Origin: Azolla caroliniana
Lineage: Eukaryota; Polypodiophyta
Direction: 5' to 3'
Length of the DNA: 64,000 bases
NCBI GenBank assembly: GCA_043228905.1
Contig: JBHGNT010000015.1
Coordinates: forward strand, 10,912,001 to 10,976,000
Under the pieces are notes generated by a model. That model did not search any database and was not told the origin of the DNA. It saw only the letters and a list, made by a program, of their open reading frames with translations. Positions 54,246 through 64,000 of the stretch are shown in pieces. Each line of letters opens with the position of its first letter. Positions within the stretch are counted from its first letter, which is position 1. The translations under genes and the position numbers were made by a program.

Positions 54246-55202
54246 TGTTGAGAATCGATTCATAAAACCACAAGATTAAACGATGCTAAAAATACACTAC
54301 ACAGGCACACGACGACACAATACACAGAGATTTACGTGGAAACCCTAAAAAACGGGAGAAAACCATGGAGAGTAGAAACTTCACTATACAGTGGATGTAC
54401 AAGGTAGAGATTACAACACTCTGATAATGAGTGTATCACCCACACAGGGTTCTTGGCATTTGCTATTACGCACAAATGAAGTTTTTCAAGAACAGGGGGA
54501 CACAACGAATGTCGACACACCTGCACCACTCGGCCTTTCCCTTGATGAGGTAGAAAACCAAAGAAGAACTAGGCATCCTTGGGTGCCGGGTTTCAAAGCA
54601 ACACGACATGATGTCGAAGCAATAATGAAAATAAGGGAACGTGAGCTACACCACCTAGAAGCCATGGCTAGGGCACTCTCTACATTGGAACCATGGGTCA
54701 CACCCATATAAAAACCCTTTGACCCCCCCACTTCTTTTCGAGAGGCTTGGGTGGAAATAAAATTAGGCTCAATGTAAAGTCACTTCCTTTATCAAGTATA
54801 CCACGTATTGTACACTACTAGAACTCTTTTAGCTTAAGTTCTATGTTTACTTTATTTTATTTTAGTTCTGATGACTGGATAAATACTCATTTTGTTGTAA
54901 ACCAATTTCCTCATGGGCCAATTTTGGCCTTCGAAGACATTAATATATCTTTCTTTCTTTCTTTCTCTCTTCTCGCGTTTCTGTTACGCACACTTCTATG
55001 TTTGCCCTAGATGTATATATATACTAATACATCGTATGGACTATTTACAATTGTAGCCATTGCTACATATCATTACTATTATTATTACTATAATAATAAT
55101 AATAATCTGTTTAAAGAATCGACTCTCTGTTGTCGACTCTTCCGAACAATCGGCTATTTCCGAACAGTCGGTTCCTCCCACTGGAGGGACATATCCCCAA
55201 CA
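54246..55202 (-). repeat. 3' LTR of R, with an inserted foreign segment
   Basis: The plus strand starts TGTTGAGAATCG and ends ATATCCCCAACA. Compared with the 5' copy it has about 480 extra bases (about 54477-54957). Both ends match the other LTR well. Confidence 0.85.
54477..54957 (+). other. Foreign segment inside the R LTR
   Basis: Open plus-strand frame to a TAA at 54709: VDTPAPLGLSLDEVENQRRT, HPWVPGFKATRHDVEAIMKI, RERELHHLEAMARALSTLEP. It is followed by an AT-rich stretch that looks like a 3' untranslated region and by CTTT repeats. No family recognised; it could be a captured cDNA end or part of another element. Confidence 0.45.
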
Positions 55203-55212
55203 AACTCCCCCT

Positions 55213-56089
55213 TCACTCTTGTGGGAGGGAGTTAATCAATCTTGTCTTCTGTTGACAGACTCTAAGTCTGTCCATAGGTAGGTTCTTCGTGAGCATGTCG
55301 GATCCATTGTTATCTGTGTGGATCTTCACAACTGTAAACTCTCCTTCTTCGACTTTCTCCCGCAACAAGTGATACCTTCTTTGTATGTGCTTATTCCGGG
55401 AGTGATATGCAACATTCTTGGCAAGATGTATGGCACTCTGGATGTCACAGTGAGGAAAGAACTCCCTTTTTTTCATCCCTAGCTCGCTGAGAAAATTTCT
55501 CATCCAAATCAGCTCTTTGCCAACCTCTACCACTGCCATATACTCTACCTCTGTAGTCGACAAGGCTACAGACTTCTGCAGTCGTGATTGCCACGACACT
55601 GCTCCCCCTCCATAGGTCATCATGTACCCCGATGTGGATCGACTTGAGTCTACATCTCCCAACATGTCCAAGTTGGTAAAACCTTCCAGCACAGGTTTTC
55701 CGACACCATATCCTAGGCACGCCCTTAAGGTGCCTTTTAAGTACCTGAGTACCCACTTCACCGTTGTCCAGTGTTCTCTTCCTGGATTACTCATATATCG
55801 GCTTACTACTCCCACAACAAATGCTATGCCTGGTCTCGTATCGACCATAGCATACATTAGACTACCGACGGCCGAGGCATATGGTACCTTCCTCATCTCG
55901 ACCTTCTCCTTCTCCCCTTTCGGGCACTGCTTCGCATTCAACCTGAATTTGTCGGCAACACCAAGCCAACTGGCTTTGCGTCCGACATGTTGAACCTTTC
56001 TAGGATCTTCGTCACATACTTTTGTTGTGACAACCATAACACCTTTTGAGTTCTGTCTCGAACTATGTGCATTCCTAAGATCTGTTTTG
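55213..56089 (-). pseudogene. RNase H and RT C-terminus of R
   Basis: Open for 274 codons: KVPYASAVGSLMYAMVDTRP, YMSNPGREHWTTVKWVLRYL, GFTNLDMLGDVDSSRSTSGY (catalytic Asp of FTDSD replaced by Asn), ALSTTEVEYMAVVEVGKEL and MLTKNLPMDRLRVC. It continues across the solo LTR S to the rest of RT. Confidence 0.88.
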
Positions 56090-56980
56090 TGTTAGGAAAC
56101 AGGTCCCTCCAGATGGGAAGTGAGAAGAACAATACTGATGAGTAAAATCAGACGAGGCCGATAGGCCGAGGCCGAAACCGAATGAGGACTACCCGGCTAC
56201 GGAAGACCCGGTGAGAACCGGATGAGGTGTACCCAGCTACAGAAGACCCGGTGAGAACCGGACGAGGACTACCCGCCTACGGAAGACCCAGTGAGAACCG
56301 GATGAGGAGTACCCGGCTACGGAAGATCCGGTGAGAACCGGATGACAAGTACCCGACAACGGAAGACCCGGTGAGAACCGAATGACGAGTACCCGGTAGG
56401 AGCCGGATGGTGAAGACCTGGTGAGAACCGGATGACATGTGCCCGGCAAGTGCCGGATGATGCAGGCCCGGTGAGGAGTGCTCACTGGATGAAGGGACAT
56501 ATTCGTAAATATGTTTCTGAGAGTCCATTGGGGCTATATTTGTAAATAGCCGGAAAGTCATATTAGTATAAATATGACTTAGGGCAAACTCTTTTGTTGT
56601 GGTTGTTGTCATTCTTGTTGTTGCAAGATTATAGTGCAGCCGTGTACAAAGAGAGAGAGAGAAAGAGAGAGAGAAAGAGACGAAGAGCTCGTATCTCTGT
56701 TGTAACTGCCACTTGTGGCGAAGATCGTGAGCACGAGGGCGTTGCCTCCGTGATCTCACTGTTGTAATCATTGTGATATAGTGATAGTTTGCAGTCTGTG
56801 GGCTGCTGTGGTTTTTTTTCCCCTAGTTTGGGTTTTCCACGTTAACATCCTATATTCTCTTTTCTTTCTTGTGTACTCTTCTCTCCTTTGTGTCATGCAT
56901 CCATTCCCCGTTTTTCTGTGTATGTTTCTAAGCTCGGTTGTGGCCGAGCGTTGCGCATAGGGAGCGTGTAGTTCCTATCA
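56090..56980 (+). repeat. Solo LTR S in copia R
   Basis: 891 bp, TGTTAGGAAACAGG to TAGTTCCTATCA, same family as the LTRs of L and P, opposite in direction to R. Flanked by TTTTG (left) and TTTAG (right), a 5-bp target duplication with one change; removing S and one copy restores the RT sequence PTKQILGMH. U3 holds six or more 40-bp units starting TACCCGGCTACGGAAGACCC (about 56189-56400). Confidence 0.9.
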
Positions 56981-58022
56981 TTTAGTTGGTCCAAGGTATT
57001 TCATGGCAAACGACTTGCCTAGAGGTTTCTTCAAGCTTCCAATCTTCCTTGTGTCTTGACCGACTATTAGCATGTCATCAACATATAACAAGAAAACCAA
57101 GAAGTCTCCTTCTTTATACCTTTTGATGAACACACAGTGATCAGCTTGCGTTTTCTAGAACCGGTGTTCCATCATGAAGGACTCGAACTTCTTGTACCAT
57201 TGGCGTGGAGCTTGTTTCTGACCGTACAAGATTTTCTTCAGTCGACACACCAAGTTCTCTTTCCCTTTCTCCTCAAAGCCTTCGGGTTGCTACATGTAGA
57301 TTTCTTCTTTAGCTCCCCGTGTAAGAATGCGGTTTTGACATCCAACTATTCGATCTCCAGGTCCATATTGGCCACTATACTTAGAACCGTTTGAATGGAT
57401 GTCATCTTCACGATTGGTGTGAATATTTCGTTGAAGTTGACGCCCTTTTTTTGTTGAAAACCCTTCACCATTATGCAGGCTTTATACCTGGGCTCACTAT
57501 CGGCTTCTCCAGTCTTCACCTTGTAGACACATTTATTCTCGAGTGCTCTCTCCATTTATTCTTGAGTGCACGTCAATCGACATCTCTAGGTTGGATGACT
57601 CCAACTCATACTCTTCAATTGACCTTAGTAGCTCTGCCGACTCTGACTCATAGTCGATGGGTCTCTCCGAGTCAACCGACTCGGATTCGGCTGTGCCGAC
57701 TGGCCATCTCCGAACAGCCAACGTTGTCGGTTCACTTAACCTTAGATCAACAATAGTCGGGGTTGACTGGGGAGTCGTATCTAACTTCTGTTGCATCCAG
57801 TCTTCAATCTTCTTATCTTCAAGAAAGACTACGTCCCGACTTCTCACTACCTTCTTGTCGACTATAGCCTATAGCCGAACTCATCTTTCGAGTATCCCAT
57901 GAATATGCATGCTTTCGACTTACTAGATCAAGCTTTGACCTCTGATCCTTCGGTACATGCATATACCCTAAACATCCGAACACCCTCAAGTGTTGGTAGG
58001 AGACATCCTTCCCTGTCCACAC
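56981..58022 (-). pseudogene. RT N-terminal half and integrase C-terminus of R
   Basis: From right: YQHLRVFGCLGYMHVPKDQR and PIDYESES-rich linker, then KVKTGEADSEPRYKACIMVK, GFQQKKGVNFNEIFTPIVKM, and downstream the YVDD region (near 57075, LVYVDDMLIVG-like on the minus strand). Many stops. The segment between the linker and RT shows a small deletion. Confidence 0.82.
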
Positions 58023-58025
58023 TCT

Positions 58026-58783
58026 CTATGTGACATCACCCTTTAATGGTACTGAGGGAGACCTGTTGATCAGATAAACAGCTGTGTACATCGCCTCAAC
58101 CCAATAGGATTTCGGCATTTTCTTATTAGAGGACATGCTCCTTACTCTCTCCATGATTTTTCGATTCATCCTCTCTGCAAGCTCGTTCAACTCTGGGGTC
58201 TTTGGCACCGTGTATTCGATCCGAATACCTTGGCACTTGCAATATTCCTCGAATTGCCCTCTATACTCGCCACTATTGTTGGTTCGAACAACCTTCAACT
58301 TCAGACCCAACTCTCATTGAATTCTAGCCTGGAACTCCTTGAAAACCGATAGTACTTGATCCTTCGACTTTAGTACGAAGGCCCATGTCTTTCGATTATA
58401 ATTGTCGATGAACGTCACAAAGTATTGTCCACCTCAATGCAATGGAGCATCTACATAACACACATCAGTGTGTACCAGTTCTAGTGTAGCTTCTCTTCTT
58501 CTTAGTGGTCTTGTGTGGAATGTTGATCTGTCTGCTTTCCGACTAAGTAGTCTACGCACTTCTCTAGGTGCACTCCCTTGACTTCTGGTAGAAGCTTTTG
58601 GTCGGCTAGCAGGTGCATTTCTTTCTCACTCATGTGGCCCAACCTCTTATGCCATATCTCTCCTGCCGAGTCGACTGCCACATTTACTTTGATTTGCACA
58701 GTCGGGCATGCATCATATATAATGTGCCTTCTTTCTGTGCTCGGGCCACTATAAGATTTCCTCGGTAGAACTTCCACTTGCAA
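58026..58783 (-). pseudogene. Integrase of R
   Basis: Zinc module EIWHKRLGHMSEKEMHLLAD with CVDYLVGKQ (first Cys pair partly changed), the catalytic segment near 58400 (FVTFIDNYNRK-like in the third frame), VRTNNSGEYRGQFEEYCKCQ (Asn for the catalytic Asp) and TPELNELAERMNRKIMERV. Damaged at catalytic positions. Confidence 0.82.
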
Positions 58784-58810
58784 TTCCGAAAACTAACACT
58801 ATAGCCTTCG

Positions 58811-59939
58811 TCATCTAACCAGGCTTCCAGTCGATATCAGATTCAATCTGATATCGGGGACATGTCGAACATCCTTTAGAGTCAATCGACACCCTGTCGA
58901 TGTCTTCAAGCAGACACTTCCGACTCCGGCTGTGTTGCACTCTCCACTATCACCCATTTTCACATAATCATGATCTTTGGCTATGTAAGTAGAGAAATAC
59001 TCTCTCGATGGAGTTATGTGAAACGATGCCCCGGAATCGATCACCCAAGTAATTCTTCACTTGCAAGATTTGCACTTGTCTGTTCACAAATGAATAGTTA
59101 TTCATTGCTCGTAGCAATGGCAAAAGTGATCTTCTCATCAAGAATCTTCCTAGGTTCGACATTGTTTCCGACACCATTGTCTTTTCTCATGTGTCAGCAG
59201 CCCTTCTAGAAGTGTCTAGGTCTACCACAGTAAAAGCACACTAGCTTACCTCTAGACTTCGATCTGGGTTGGGACTTTTCTCTCCTTGGTGGACTTCTTT
59301 GCCGATTCCTTCCTTTGTCCGAATGTTGTGTTACATTCCACTCTGACTGGGACAAGACTCCCTTGTCCTTCCTCCTTGCGTCCTCATTTAGGATGTTTGT
59401 CTTTATGGTTTGTAAAGACAAGTTCTCTTCTTGAGAAGAGGTGTTGAGAGTAACCACCAGGTTCTCCCACCTATCCGGTAGTGTGCACATCAGCAAAATG
59501 GCCTGCATCGCATCATCCAGGGGAAACTTGGTTGCAGCAAGTTGATTCACATACCCCATGAATGTGCAGATTTGTTCGATGATGCTCTCACCGTCCCTGT
59601 ATTTCAGCCATACGATCTTTCTCATCAGTGAGGTTTATATTGAGAGCGTTCTGCCTCTCATATAGACCCGACAGCTTCTGCCACATCTCGTGTGCTTTTG
59701 TGCCGTTCGCCACATGTTGCAAGAGACTTACGTCGACGCATTGTCAGATGGTGGCCATTGCCTTTCTCTTACGAAGTTTCCAATCCGACTCCAATACCCC
59801 CCTGGGTATATCTGCTCTGCCGACTGGCTCGTACAAGTATTTGACTATGAGAAGGTCCTCCATCTTTATCTTCCAGTCTGCATAGTTCTGTGAGTTTAGA
59901 ACTATCCTGCCTGGGAAGCTACTAACACCTGCTTCCATG
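58811..59939 (-). pseudogene. Gag and protease of R
   Basis: Gag ATG 59939 (MEAGVSSFPGRIVLN), NYADWKIKMEDLLIVKYLYE as in B, a stop and a frameshift near 59640, VWLKYRDGESIIEQICTFMG, knuckle CFYCGRPRHF at about 59215 and protease MIDSGASFHITPSREYF at 59044. Close relative of B gag. Confidence 0.87.
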
Positions 59940-59966
59940 CTTGCACCTCGAGCTCTGATACCAGAT

Positions 59967-60455
59967 TGTTGAGAATCGATCTGTAAAACCACAAGATCAA
60001 ACGATGCTGAAAATACACTACACAGACACACGAGGACACAATACATAGAGATTTACGTGGAAACCCTAAAAAACGGGAGAAAACCACGGGAAAGCAGAAA
60101 CTTCACTATACAGTGGATGTACAATGTAGAGATTACAACACTATGATTATGAGTGTATCACCCACACAGGGTTCTTGGCGTCTGCTGTTACGCACAGATC
60201 TATGGTGCCGCTCTCTCTCTCTCTCTCTCTCTCTCTTCTCGCGTTTCTCTTACGCACACTTCTATTGTCATCACACTTCTATGTTTGTCCTAGATGTATA
60301 TATATACTGATACATCGTATGTACTATTTACAAATATAGCCACTACTACATATCATTACTATTATTATTACTATAATAATAATAATAATTTGTTTAAAGA
60401 ATCGACTCTCGGTTGTCGACTCTTCCAAACAGTCGGTTCTTTCGACTCTTTGACT
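59967..60455 (-). repeat. 5' LTR of R, truncated by P
   Basis: The plus strand starts TGTTGAGAATCGATC next to the primer site (rc CTGGTATCAGAGC). It matches the left LTR except for the extra segment there. A CT microsatellite lies at about 60209-60238. It lacks about 25 terminal bases, which should lie beyond P, outside the window. Confidence 0.86.
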
Positions 60456-61134
60456 TGACAGGAACTACGCGCTCTCGATGAACAACGCTCAGCCACAACC
60501 AAGCTTAGAATCAAACACAGAAAACGGGTAATGAATGCAGGACACAGTGAAGAGAAGAGAAAACAAGATGTTATCGTGGAAAACCCAAACTAGGGAAAAA
60601 ACCACGGCAGCCCACAGACTGCAAACTATCACTATGTCAGAATGTACAATGGTAAAGCACCAAGGCAACGACCTTGAGCTTGTTATCTTCGCCACAGGTG
60701 GCGGTTACAATAGGGGCAACGACCTCTTTCTCTCTCTCTCTCTCTCTGTACACAGTTACGTGTTCTAATCTTGCACCAACAAGAATGACAACTACACGTA
60801 TACTAAGTTTGCCCTAAGTCATATTTATACTAATATGACTTTTCAGCTATTTACAAATATAGCCCCAATGGACTCTCAGAAACATATTTACGAATATGTC
60901 CCTTCATCCGGTGAGCACTCCTCACCGGGCCGGCATCATCCGGCGCTTGCCGGGTACTCCACATCTGGTTCTCACCGAGTCTTCACCATCCGGCTCTTGC
61001 CAGGTACTCGTCATCCGGTTCTCACTGGGTCTTCTGTTGCCGGGTACTCTTCATCCGGTTCTCACCAGGTCTTCCGTTGTCAGGTACTCTTCATCCGGTT
61101 TCACTTCCCATCCGGAGGGACCTATTTCCTAACA
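60456..61134 (-). repeat. 3' LTR of P
   Basis: 679 bp; the minus strand starts TGTTAGGAAATAGGTCCC and ends TAGTTCCTGTCA. Shares the ATTAGTATAAATATGACTT TATA region with L and S; U3 repeat number differs. Confidence 0.9.
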
Positions 61135-61144
61135 AACTCCCCCT

Positions 61145-62190
61145 TCACTCCGGCATGGGATGTCTTACTAGTTCGATCCGCTTTCGGCATGCTTCTAGCT
61201 TGTCGGGTATCAGTACTTTGGTCAGCATATCTGACCCGTTCTCGGCCGTGTGGATCTTCGTCATCGCGAACTCCTGGTCATCTACTCTTTCCCGGAACCA
61301 ATGATATCTTCGTTGGATATGCTTCGTCCGGGAATGGTAGGCCGCATTCTTAGCAAGGTGGATGACACTTTGACTGTCGCAATAGAGCCGGTATTCATCT
61401 TGCCGGATACCAAGCTCTCCGATGAAGTCCTTCATCCATAATATTTCCTTGCCGGCTTCCACAGCCGCCATGTACTCCGCCTCCGTGGTTGACAACGCAA
61501 CCGTCTTCTACGGCCTCGACTGCTATGAAACAGCTCCTCCTGCGTATGTCATTACATACCTGGATGTAGACCGGCTGGTATCCACATCAGCCAACATGTC
61601 TGAATCGGTAAACCCGTCAAGTTGAGGTTTTCCGGAGACGAATCAAAGACACATGTTCGAAGTGCCCTTGAAGTACCGGAGTAACCATTTGACTGCATTC
61701 TAGTGCTCCTTGCCGGGATTGCTCATAAACCGGCTCACCACTCCGACTGCATATCCTATATCCGGTCGGGTACACACCATTGCGTACATTAAGCTCCCGA
61801 CGGCAGAGGCATATGGGACCTTCATCATATCAGCCTTCTCTGCTTTCGTCTTCGGGCTTTGCTTACCGGATAATCTGTAGTTCGCCGGGAGTGTCGATCC
61901 GACCGGTTTCGCTTCTAACATGTTGAACCATTGAAGCATCTTTGTCACGTATTTCTCCTGTGACAGCCACAACTGCTTCGTTGGCCAGTTCCAAATGATA
62001 AGCATTCCCAACATCTGTCTTGCCGGACCCAAGTCTTTCATTGAGAAGGTCTGGTTGAGAGCCTTCTTCAACATCCATATTTTGGCTTGGTCCCGTCCGA
62101 CGAACAACATGTTGTCCACGTACAGAATGAGTATCAGGAAGTCGCCTCCTTCGAACTTCTTCACAAACACGTAGTGATTGGCCTGCATCG
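61145..62190 (-). pseudogene. RNase H and RT C-terminal half of P
   Basis: YVFVKKFEGGDFLILILYVD then NMLFVG (YVDD changed to YVDN), DLGPARQMLGMLIIWNWPTK, KVPYASAVGSLMYAMVCTRP, then RNase H with stops near 61511 and 61622 (Trp codon lost), STTEAEYMAAVEAGKEILWM, YCDSQSVIHLAKNAAYHS and MLTKVLIPDKLEACRKRIEL. Confidence 0.87.
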
Positions 62191-62980
62191 TGTCGTGCCT
62201 TTTGGCTCCGGATCGTTGCGTGAGTCGGGTGGGAACCGCAGAGGTTTTGGACTAGGAGAAAGAAGAATATGAGATGAGGCTAGTAATGAATAGATTATTA
62301 GAAAGAGAGATAGAAATTTCGTGAATCCCACGAGTGTATTGTATTCGATTAATCAATATTTAGATAAGAATATGTATTTAGATTGAAAGAAAGATATAAG
62401 AAACTTGTGAATCCCACAAGTATAGATTATATTATTTTCGTGAATCCCACGATTATATTAATCGGTTGGTGTTTTCGGAAATATATCCAATTTCCAAATA
62501 TTTCACACACCTATTACATTGTGCTCCCCATCCTTATGTAGTGATGGGAGAGACTAAGCATAGCTACATGCTTTTTTTTCTAATATGTTCATGCACACTA
62601 AATATGCATGTGATGCTTTTCTAATCCTTGCTTTTATTTGCTAAATATAGTGCTCATGCACGCTAGATGTGCACGAGTCACTTTTTAGTTGCTTGCGTTT
62701 TTTCTATAAAATATTCACACACTCTAAAAATGCACGATTTACCTTTTAATAAAGGTAGGCGCAAATAAAGCACTTATAGTTATTAAATCTATTTATAGAA
62801 CACTAAAGATAAGGTAGTATAATAGTAAAGTTGAGGTTTGGCTACGTGGAGGTACAGAGTTCAAATCCTGCCCTATGCACGTGATAAATATCTTGATATA
62901 TTATTTTATTTATTTATATGTAATTAAATCGGTTATATTATTTTTACTTTTTCACGTAGTGTACGAAATACACTACGACA
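62191..62980 (-). repeat. Solo LTR T, M family, in copia P
   Basis: 790 bp; the plus strand starts TGTCGTGCC and ends CTACGACA (6-base inverted ends). The P frame is restored when it is removed (HKT-MQANHYVFVKK). It shares with the M LTR the TGTCGT end followed by a hairpin (62955-62977) and a tRNA B-box-like GTTCAAATCC (62859-62868). It has GTGAATCCCAC repeats at 62320-62450. The target duplication is imperfect. Confidence 0.72.
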
Positions 62981-64000
62981 GCGTCTTGTGGTACCCTTGA
63001 TCGGTCATGAAGGAGTCGAACTTCCGATACCATTTTCGGGGAGCCTGCTTCAGTCCGTACAGGCTCTTCTTCAACCGGCAAACCAGGTGCTCCTTCCCTT
63101 TCCCCATGAATCATTCCAGTTGTTGCATGTAGATCTCCTCTTCGAGGTCACCATGAAGGAATGTCGTCTTCACGTCTAGCTGCTCTACCTCGGTCCATGT
63201 TTGCCGCTATACTCAACACCGTCCGGATGGAGGTCATCTTTACCACCAGGGCAAATATCTCGTTGAAGTCCACGCCCTTCTTTTGCTGGAACCCCTTCAC
63301 CACGATCTTGGCTTTGTATCTCGGGGGGTTTCCGGCATCTCCCGGTTTCAACTTGTACACCCACTTGTTTCGGAGTGCCCGCTTTCCTTTCAGCAACTCC
63401 ACCAATCCGTACGTATGGTTCTTGTGCAGGGAATCCATCTCATCCTGCATGGCACTTAACCATTTGCGGCTGTGGGTGTCATCCATTGCTTCCTTGAAGC
63501 TTTCTGGCTCCCCCTCATCGGTTAGCAGCACATGCTCTGCATCTGGAAATCTCTCGGGGGGCCTTCTCTCTCTGAGAGGATTTCTCCGTCTTTGGGATTC
63601 GGTAACTGGCTCCTCCATTTGCTCTTTGTCCGAATCCGATTCGGGGTCTTGGCCGGTTCCGGTTTCAGCTTCCTCTACTTCCTCTTATGCCGGTTCGGTA
63701 TTCTCACGGTAATCGGTTGGTTCCTGGAGTGCTAACCGGTCTCTTGCCGGTTGGGTTTGCTCATCGTAGAATCATTCCTTACCGGTTGACTCGGAGTTCA
63801 TTATCTTCTTCTCCGACTCCCAGTCGGCGAGCGTCTTGTCCTCCATGAAGATAATATCTCGAATCTGAAATTCCTTCTTGTTGACCAGGTCCCACACTCG
63901 GTAGCCGAACTCATCGTCACCATAACCGAGGAATATGCATGGCGGGGTATTCGGATCTAGTATTCCTCTCCGGTCCATAGCTACATGCACGTACGCAAGA
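62981..64000 (-). pseudogene. RT N-terminal half and integrase C-terminus of P
   Basis: From right: MHVAMDRRGILDPNTPPCIF, LGYGDDEFGYRVWD (integrase end), a stop near 63770, an acidic linker, RYPLRERR-like NPLRERRPPERFPDAEHVLL, NHTYGLVELLKGKRALRNKW, GFQQKKGVDFNEIFALVVKM, a frameshift near 63180 and VKTTFLHGDLEEEIYMQQ-like sequence to 62981. Over 80% of residues look shared with B. Confidence 0.85.

Larger units (their letters stand above)
54246..60455 (-). mobile_element. Element R: Ty1/copia, with inserted S and right LTR cut by P
   Basis: Minus strand, same lineage as B. 3' LTR 55202-54246 (with an extra 480-bp segment), polypurine tract, RNase H and RT 55213-57555, integrase, protease, gag to 59939, primer site and 5' LTR from 59967. 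Solo LTR S lies in RT. Frame is broken at many places. It splits Q in RT. Confidence 0.88.
60456..64000 (-). mobile_element. Element P: Ty1/copia, continues past the right edge
   Basis: Minus strand. 3' LTR 61134-60456, polypurine tract (rc of AACTCCCCCTTCACT), RNase H and RT 61145-62190, solo LTR T 62191-62980, RT N-terminus and integrase end to the window edge. Same lineage as B and L. Inserted in the right LTR of R. Confidence 0.88.

Noticed and set aside
62820-62880. tRNA gene in solo LTR T
   Set aside because: Has a B-box-like motif but no pairing acceptor stem or complete cloverleaf.
62191-62980. T as a MITE or DNA transposon because of its inverted ends
   Set aside because: Its ends and internal landmarks match the LTR next to the primer site of gypsy M, so a solo LTR explains it better.

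Overview
The window is plant nuclear DNA, almost certainly from a flowering plant. The evidence is one intron-containing host gene (NAD(H)-type glutamate dehydrogenase, minus strand, 9 exons, 411 codons, intact) with TATA and G-box-like promoter motifs, surrounded by LTR retrotransposons that use plant-type primer sites (TGGTATCAGAGC for most copia elements). The species cannot be named from the sequence. I found no rRNA or intact tRNA gene, no CRISPR array and no bacterial-type gene. All element names A to T below are mine.

Layout. (1) 1-18924 is a nested stack: copia F (+) is split by copia E (-), E by gypsy C (-), C by gypsy-derived A (+), and A by a young, complete copia B (+, 3230-8938, intact 1357-codon polyprotein, 5-bp target duplication). 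The left halves of A, C, E and F lie outside the window. (2) 18925-34061: AT-rich DNA, copia fragment G with a 207-bp in-frame triplication, then a second nest in which gypsy H (+) is split by copia I (-), itself split by J (+), a complete non-autonomous LTR element. (3) 34062-40351: the glutamate dehydrogenase gene and its flanks, the only region free of recognisable LTR elements. (4) 40352-49232: copia relics K and L, an unrecognised ORF, and gypsy M (-) with a 957-bp LTR. (5) 49233-64000: copia N (+, internally deleted, target duplication intact), then gypsy Q (+) split by copia R (-), which carries solo LTR S and is cut in its right LTR by copia P (-), which carries solo LTR T.

The most interesting system is in elements A and J. 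Their LTRs differ and neither keeps a reverse transcriptase, but both carry, just upstream of the 3' LTR, a homologous coiled-coil ORF ending in DILEED-stop, followed by a conserved 38-39 nt hairpin block where a polypurine tract would be expected. J also keeps the integrase C-terminal (GPY/F-like) end upstream of this ORF. The parent family therefore appears to have an extra 3' ORF after integrase, which is the position of env-like ORFs in Athila-type elements. A has nearly identical LTRs although its genes are broken, which points to recent mobilisation in trans. All nine in-frame stops inside the two coiled-coil ORFs are TAG, the pattern expected from decay of CAG codons.

The host gene looks functional: every splice junction is GT-AG and the frame is continuous. 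Most of the retroelements are broken; only B looks potentially autonomous.
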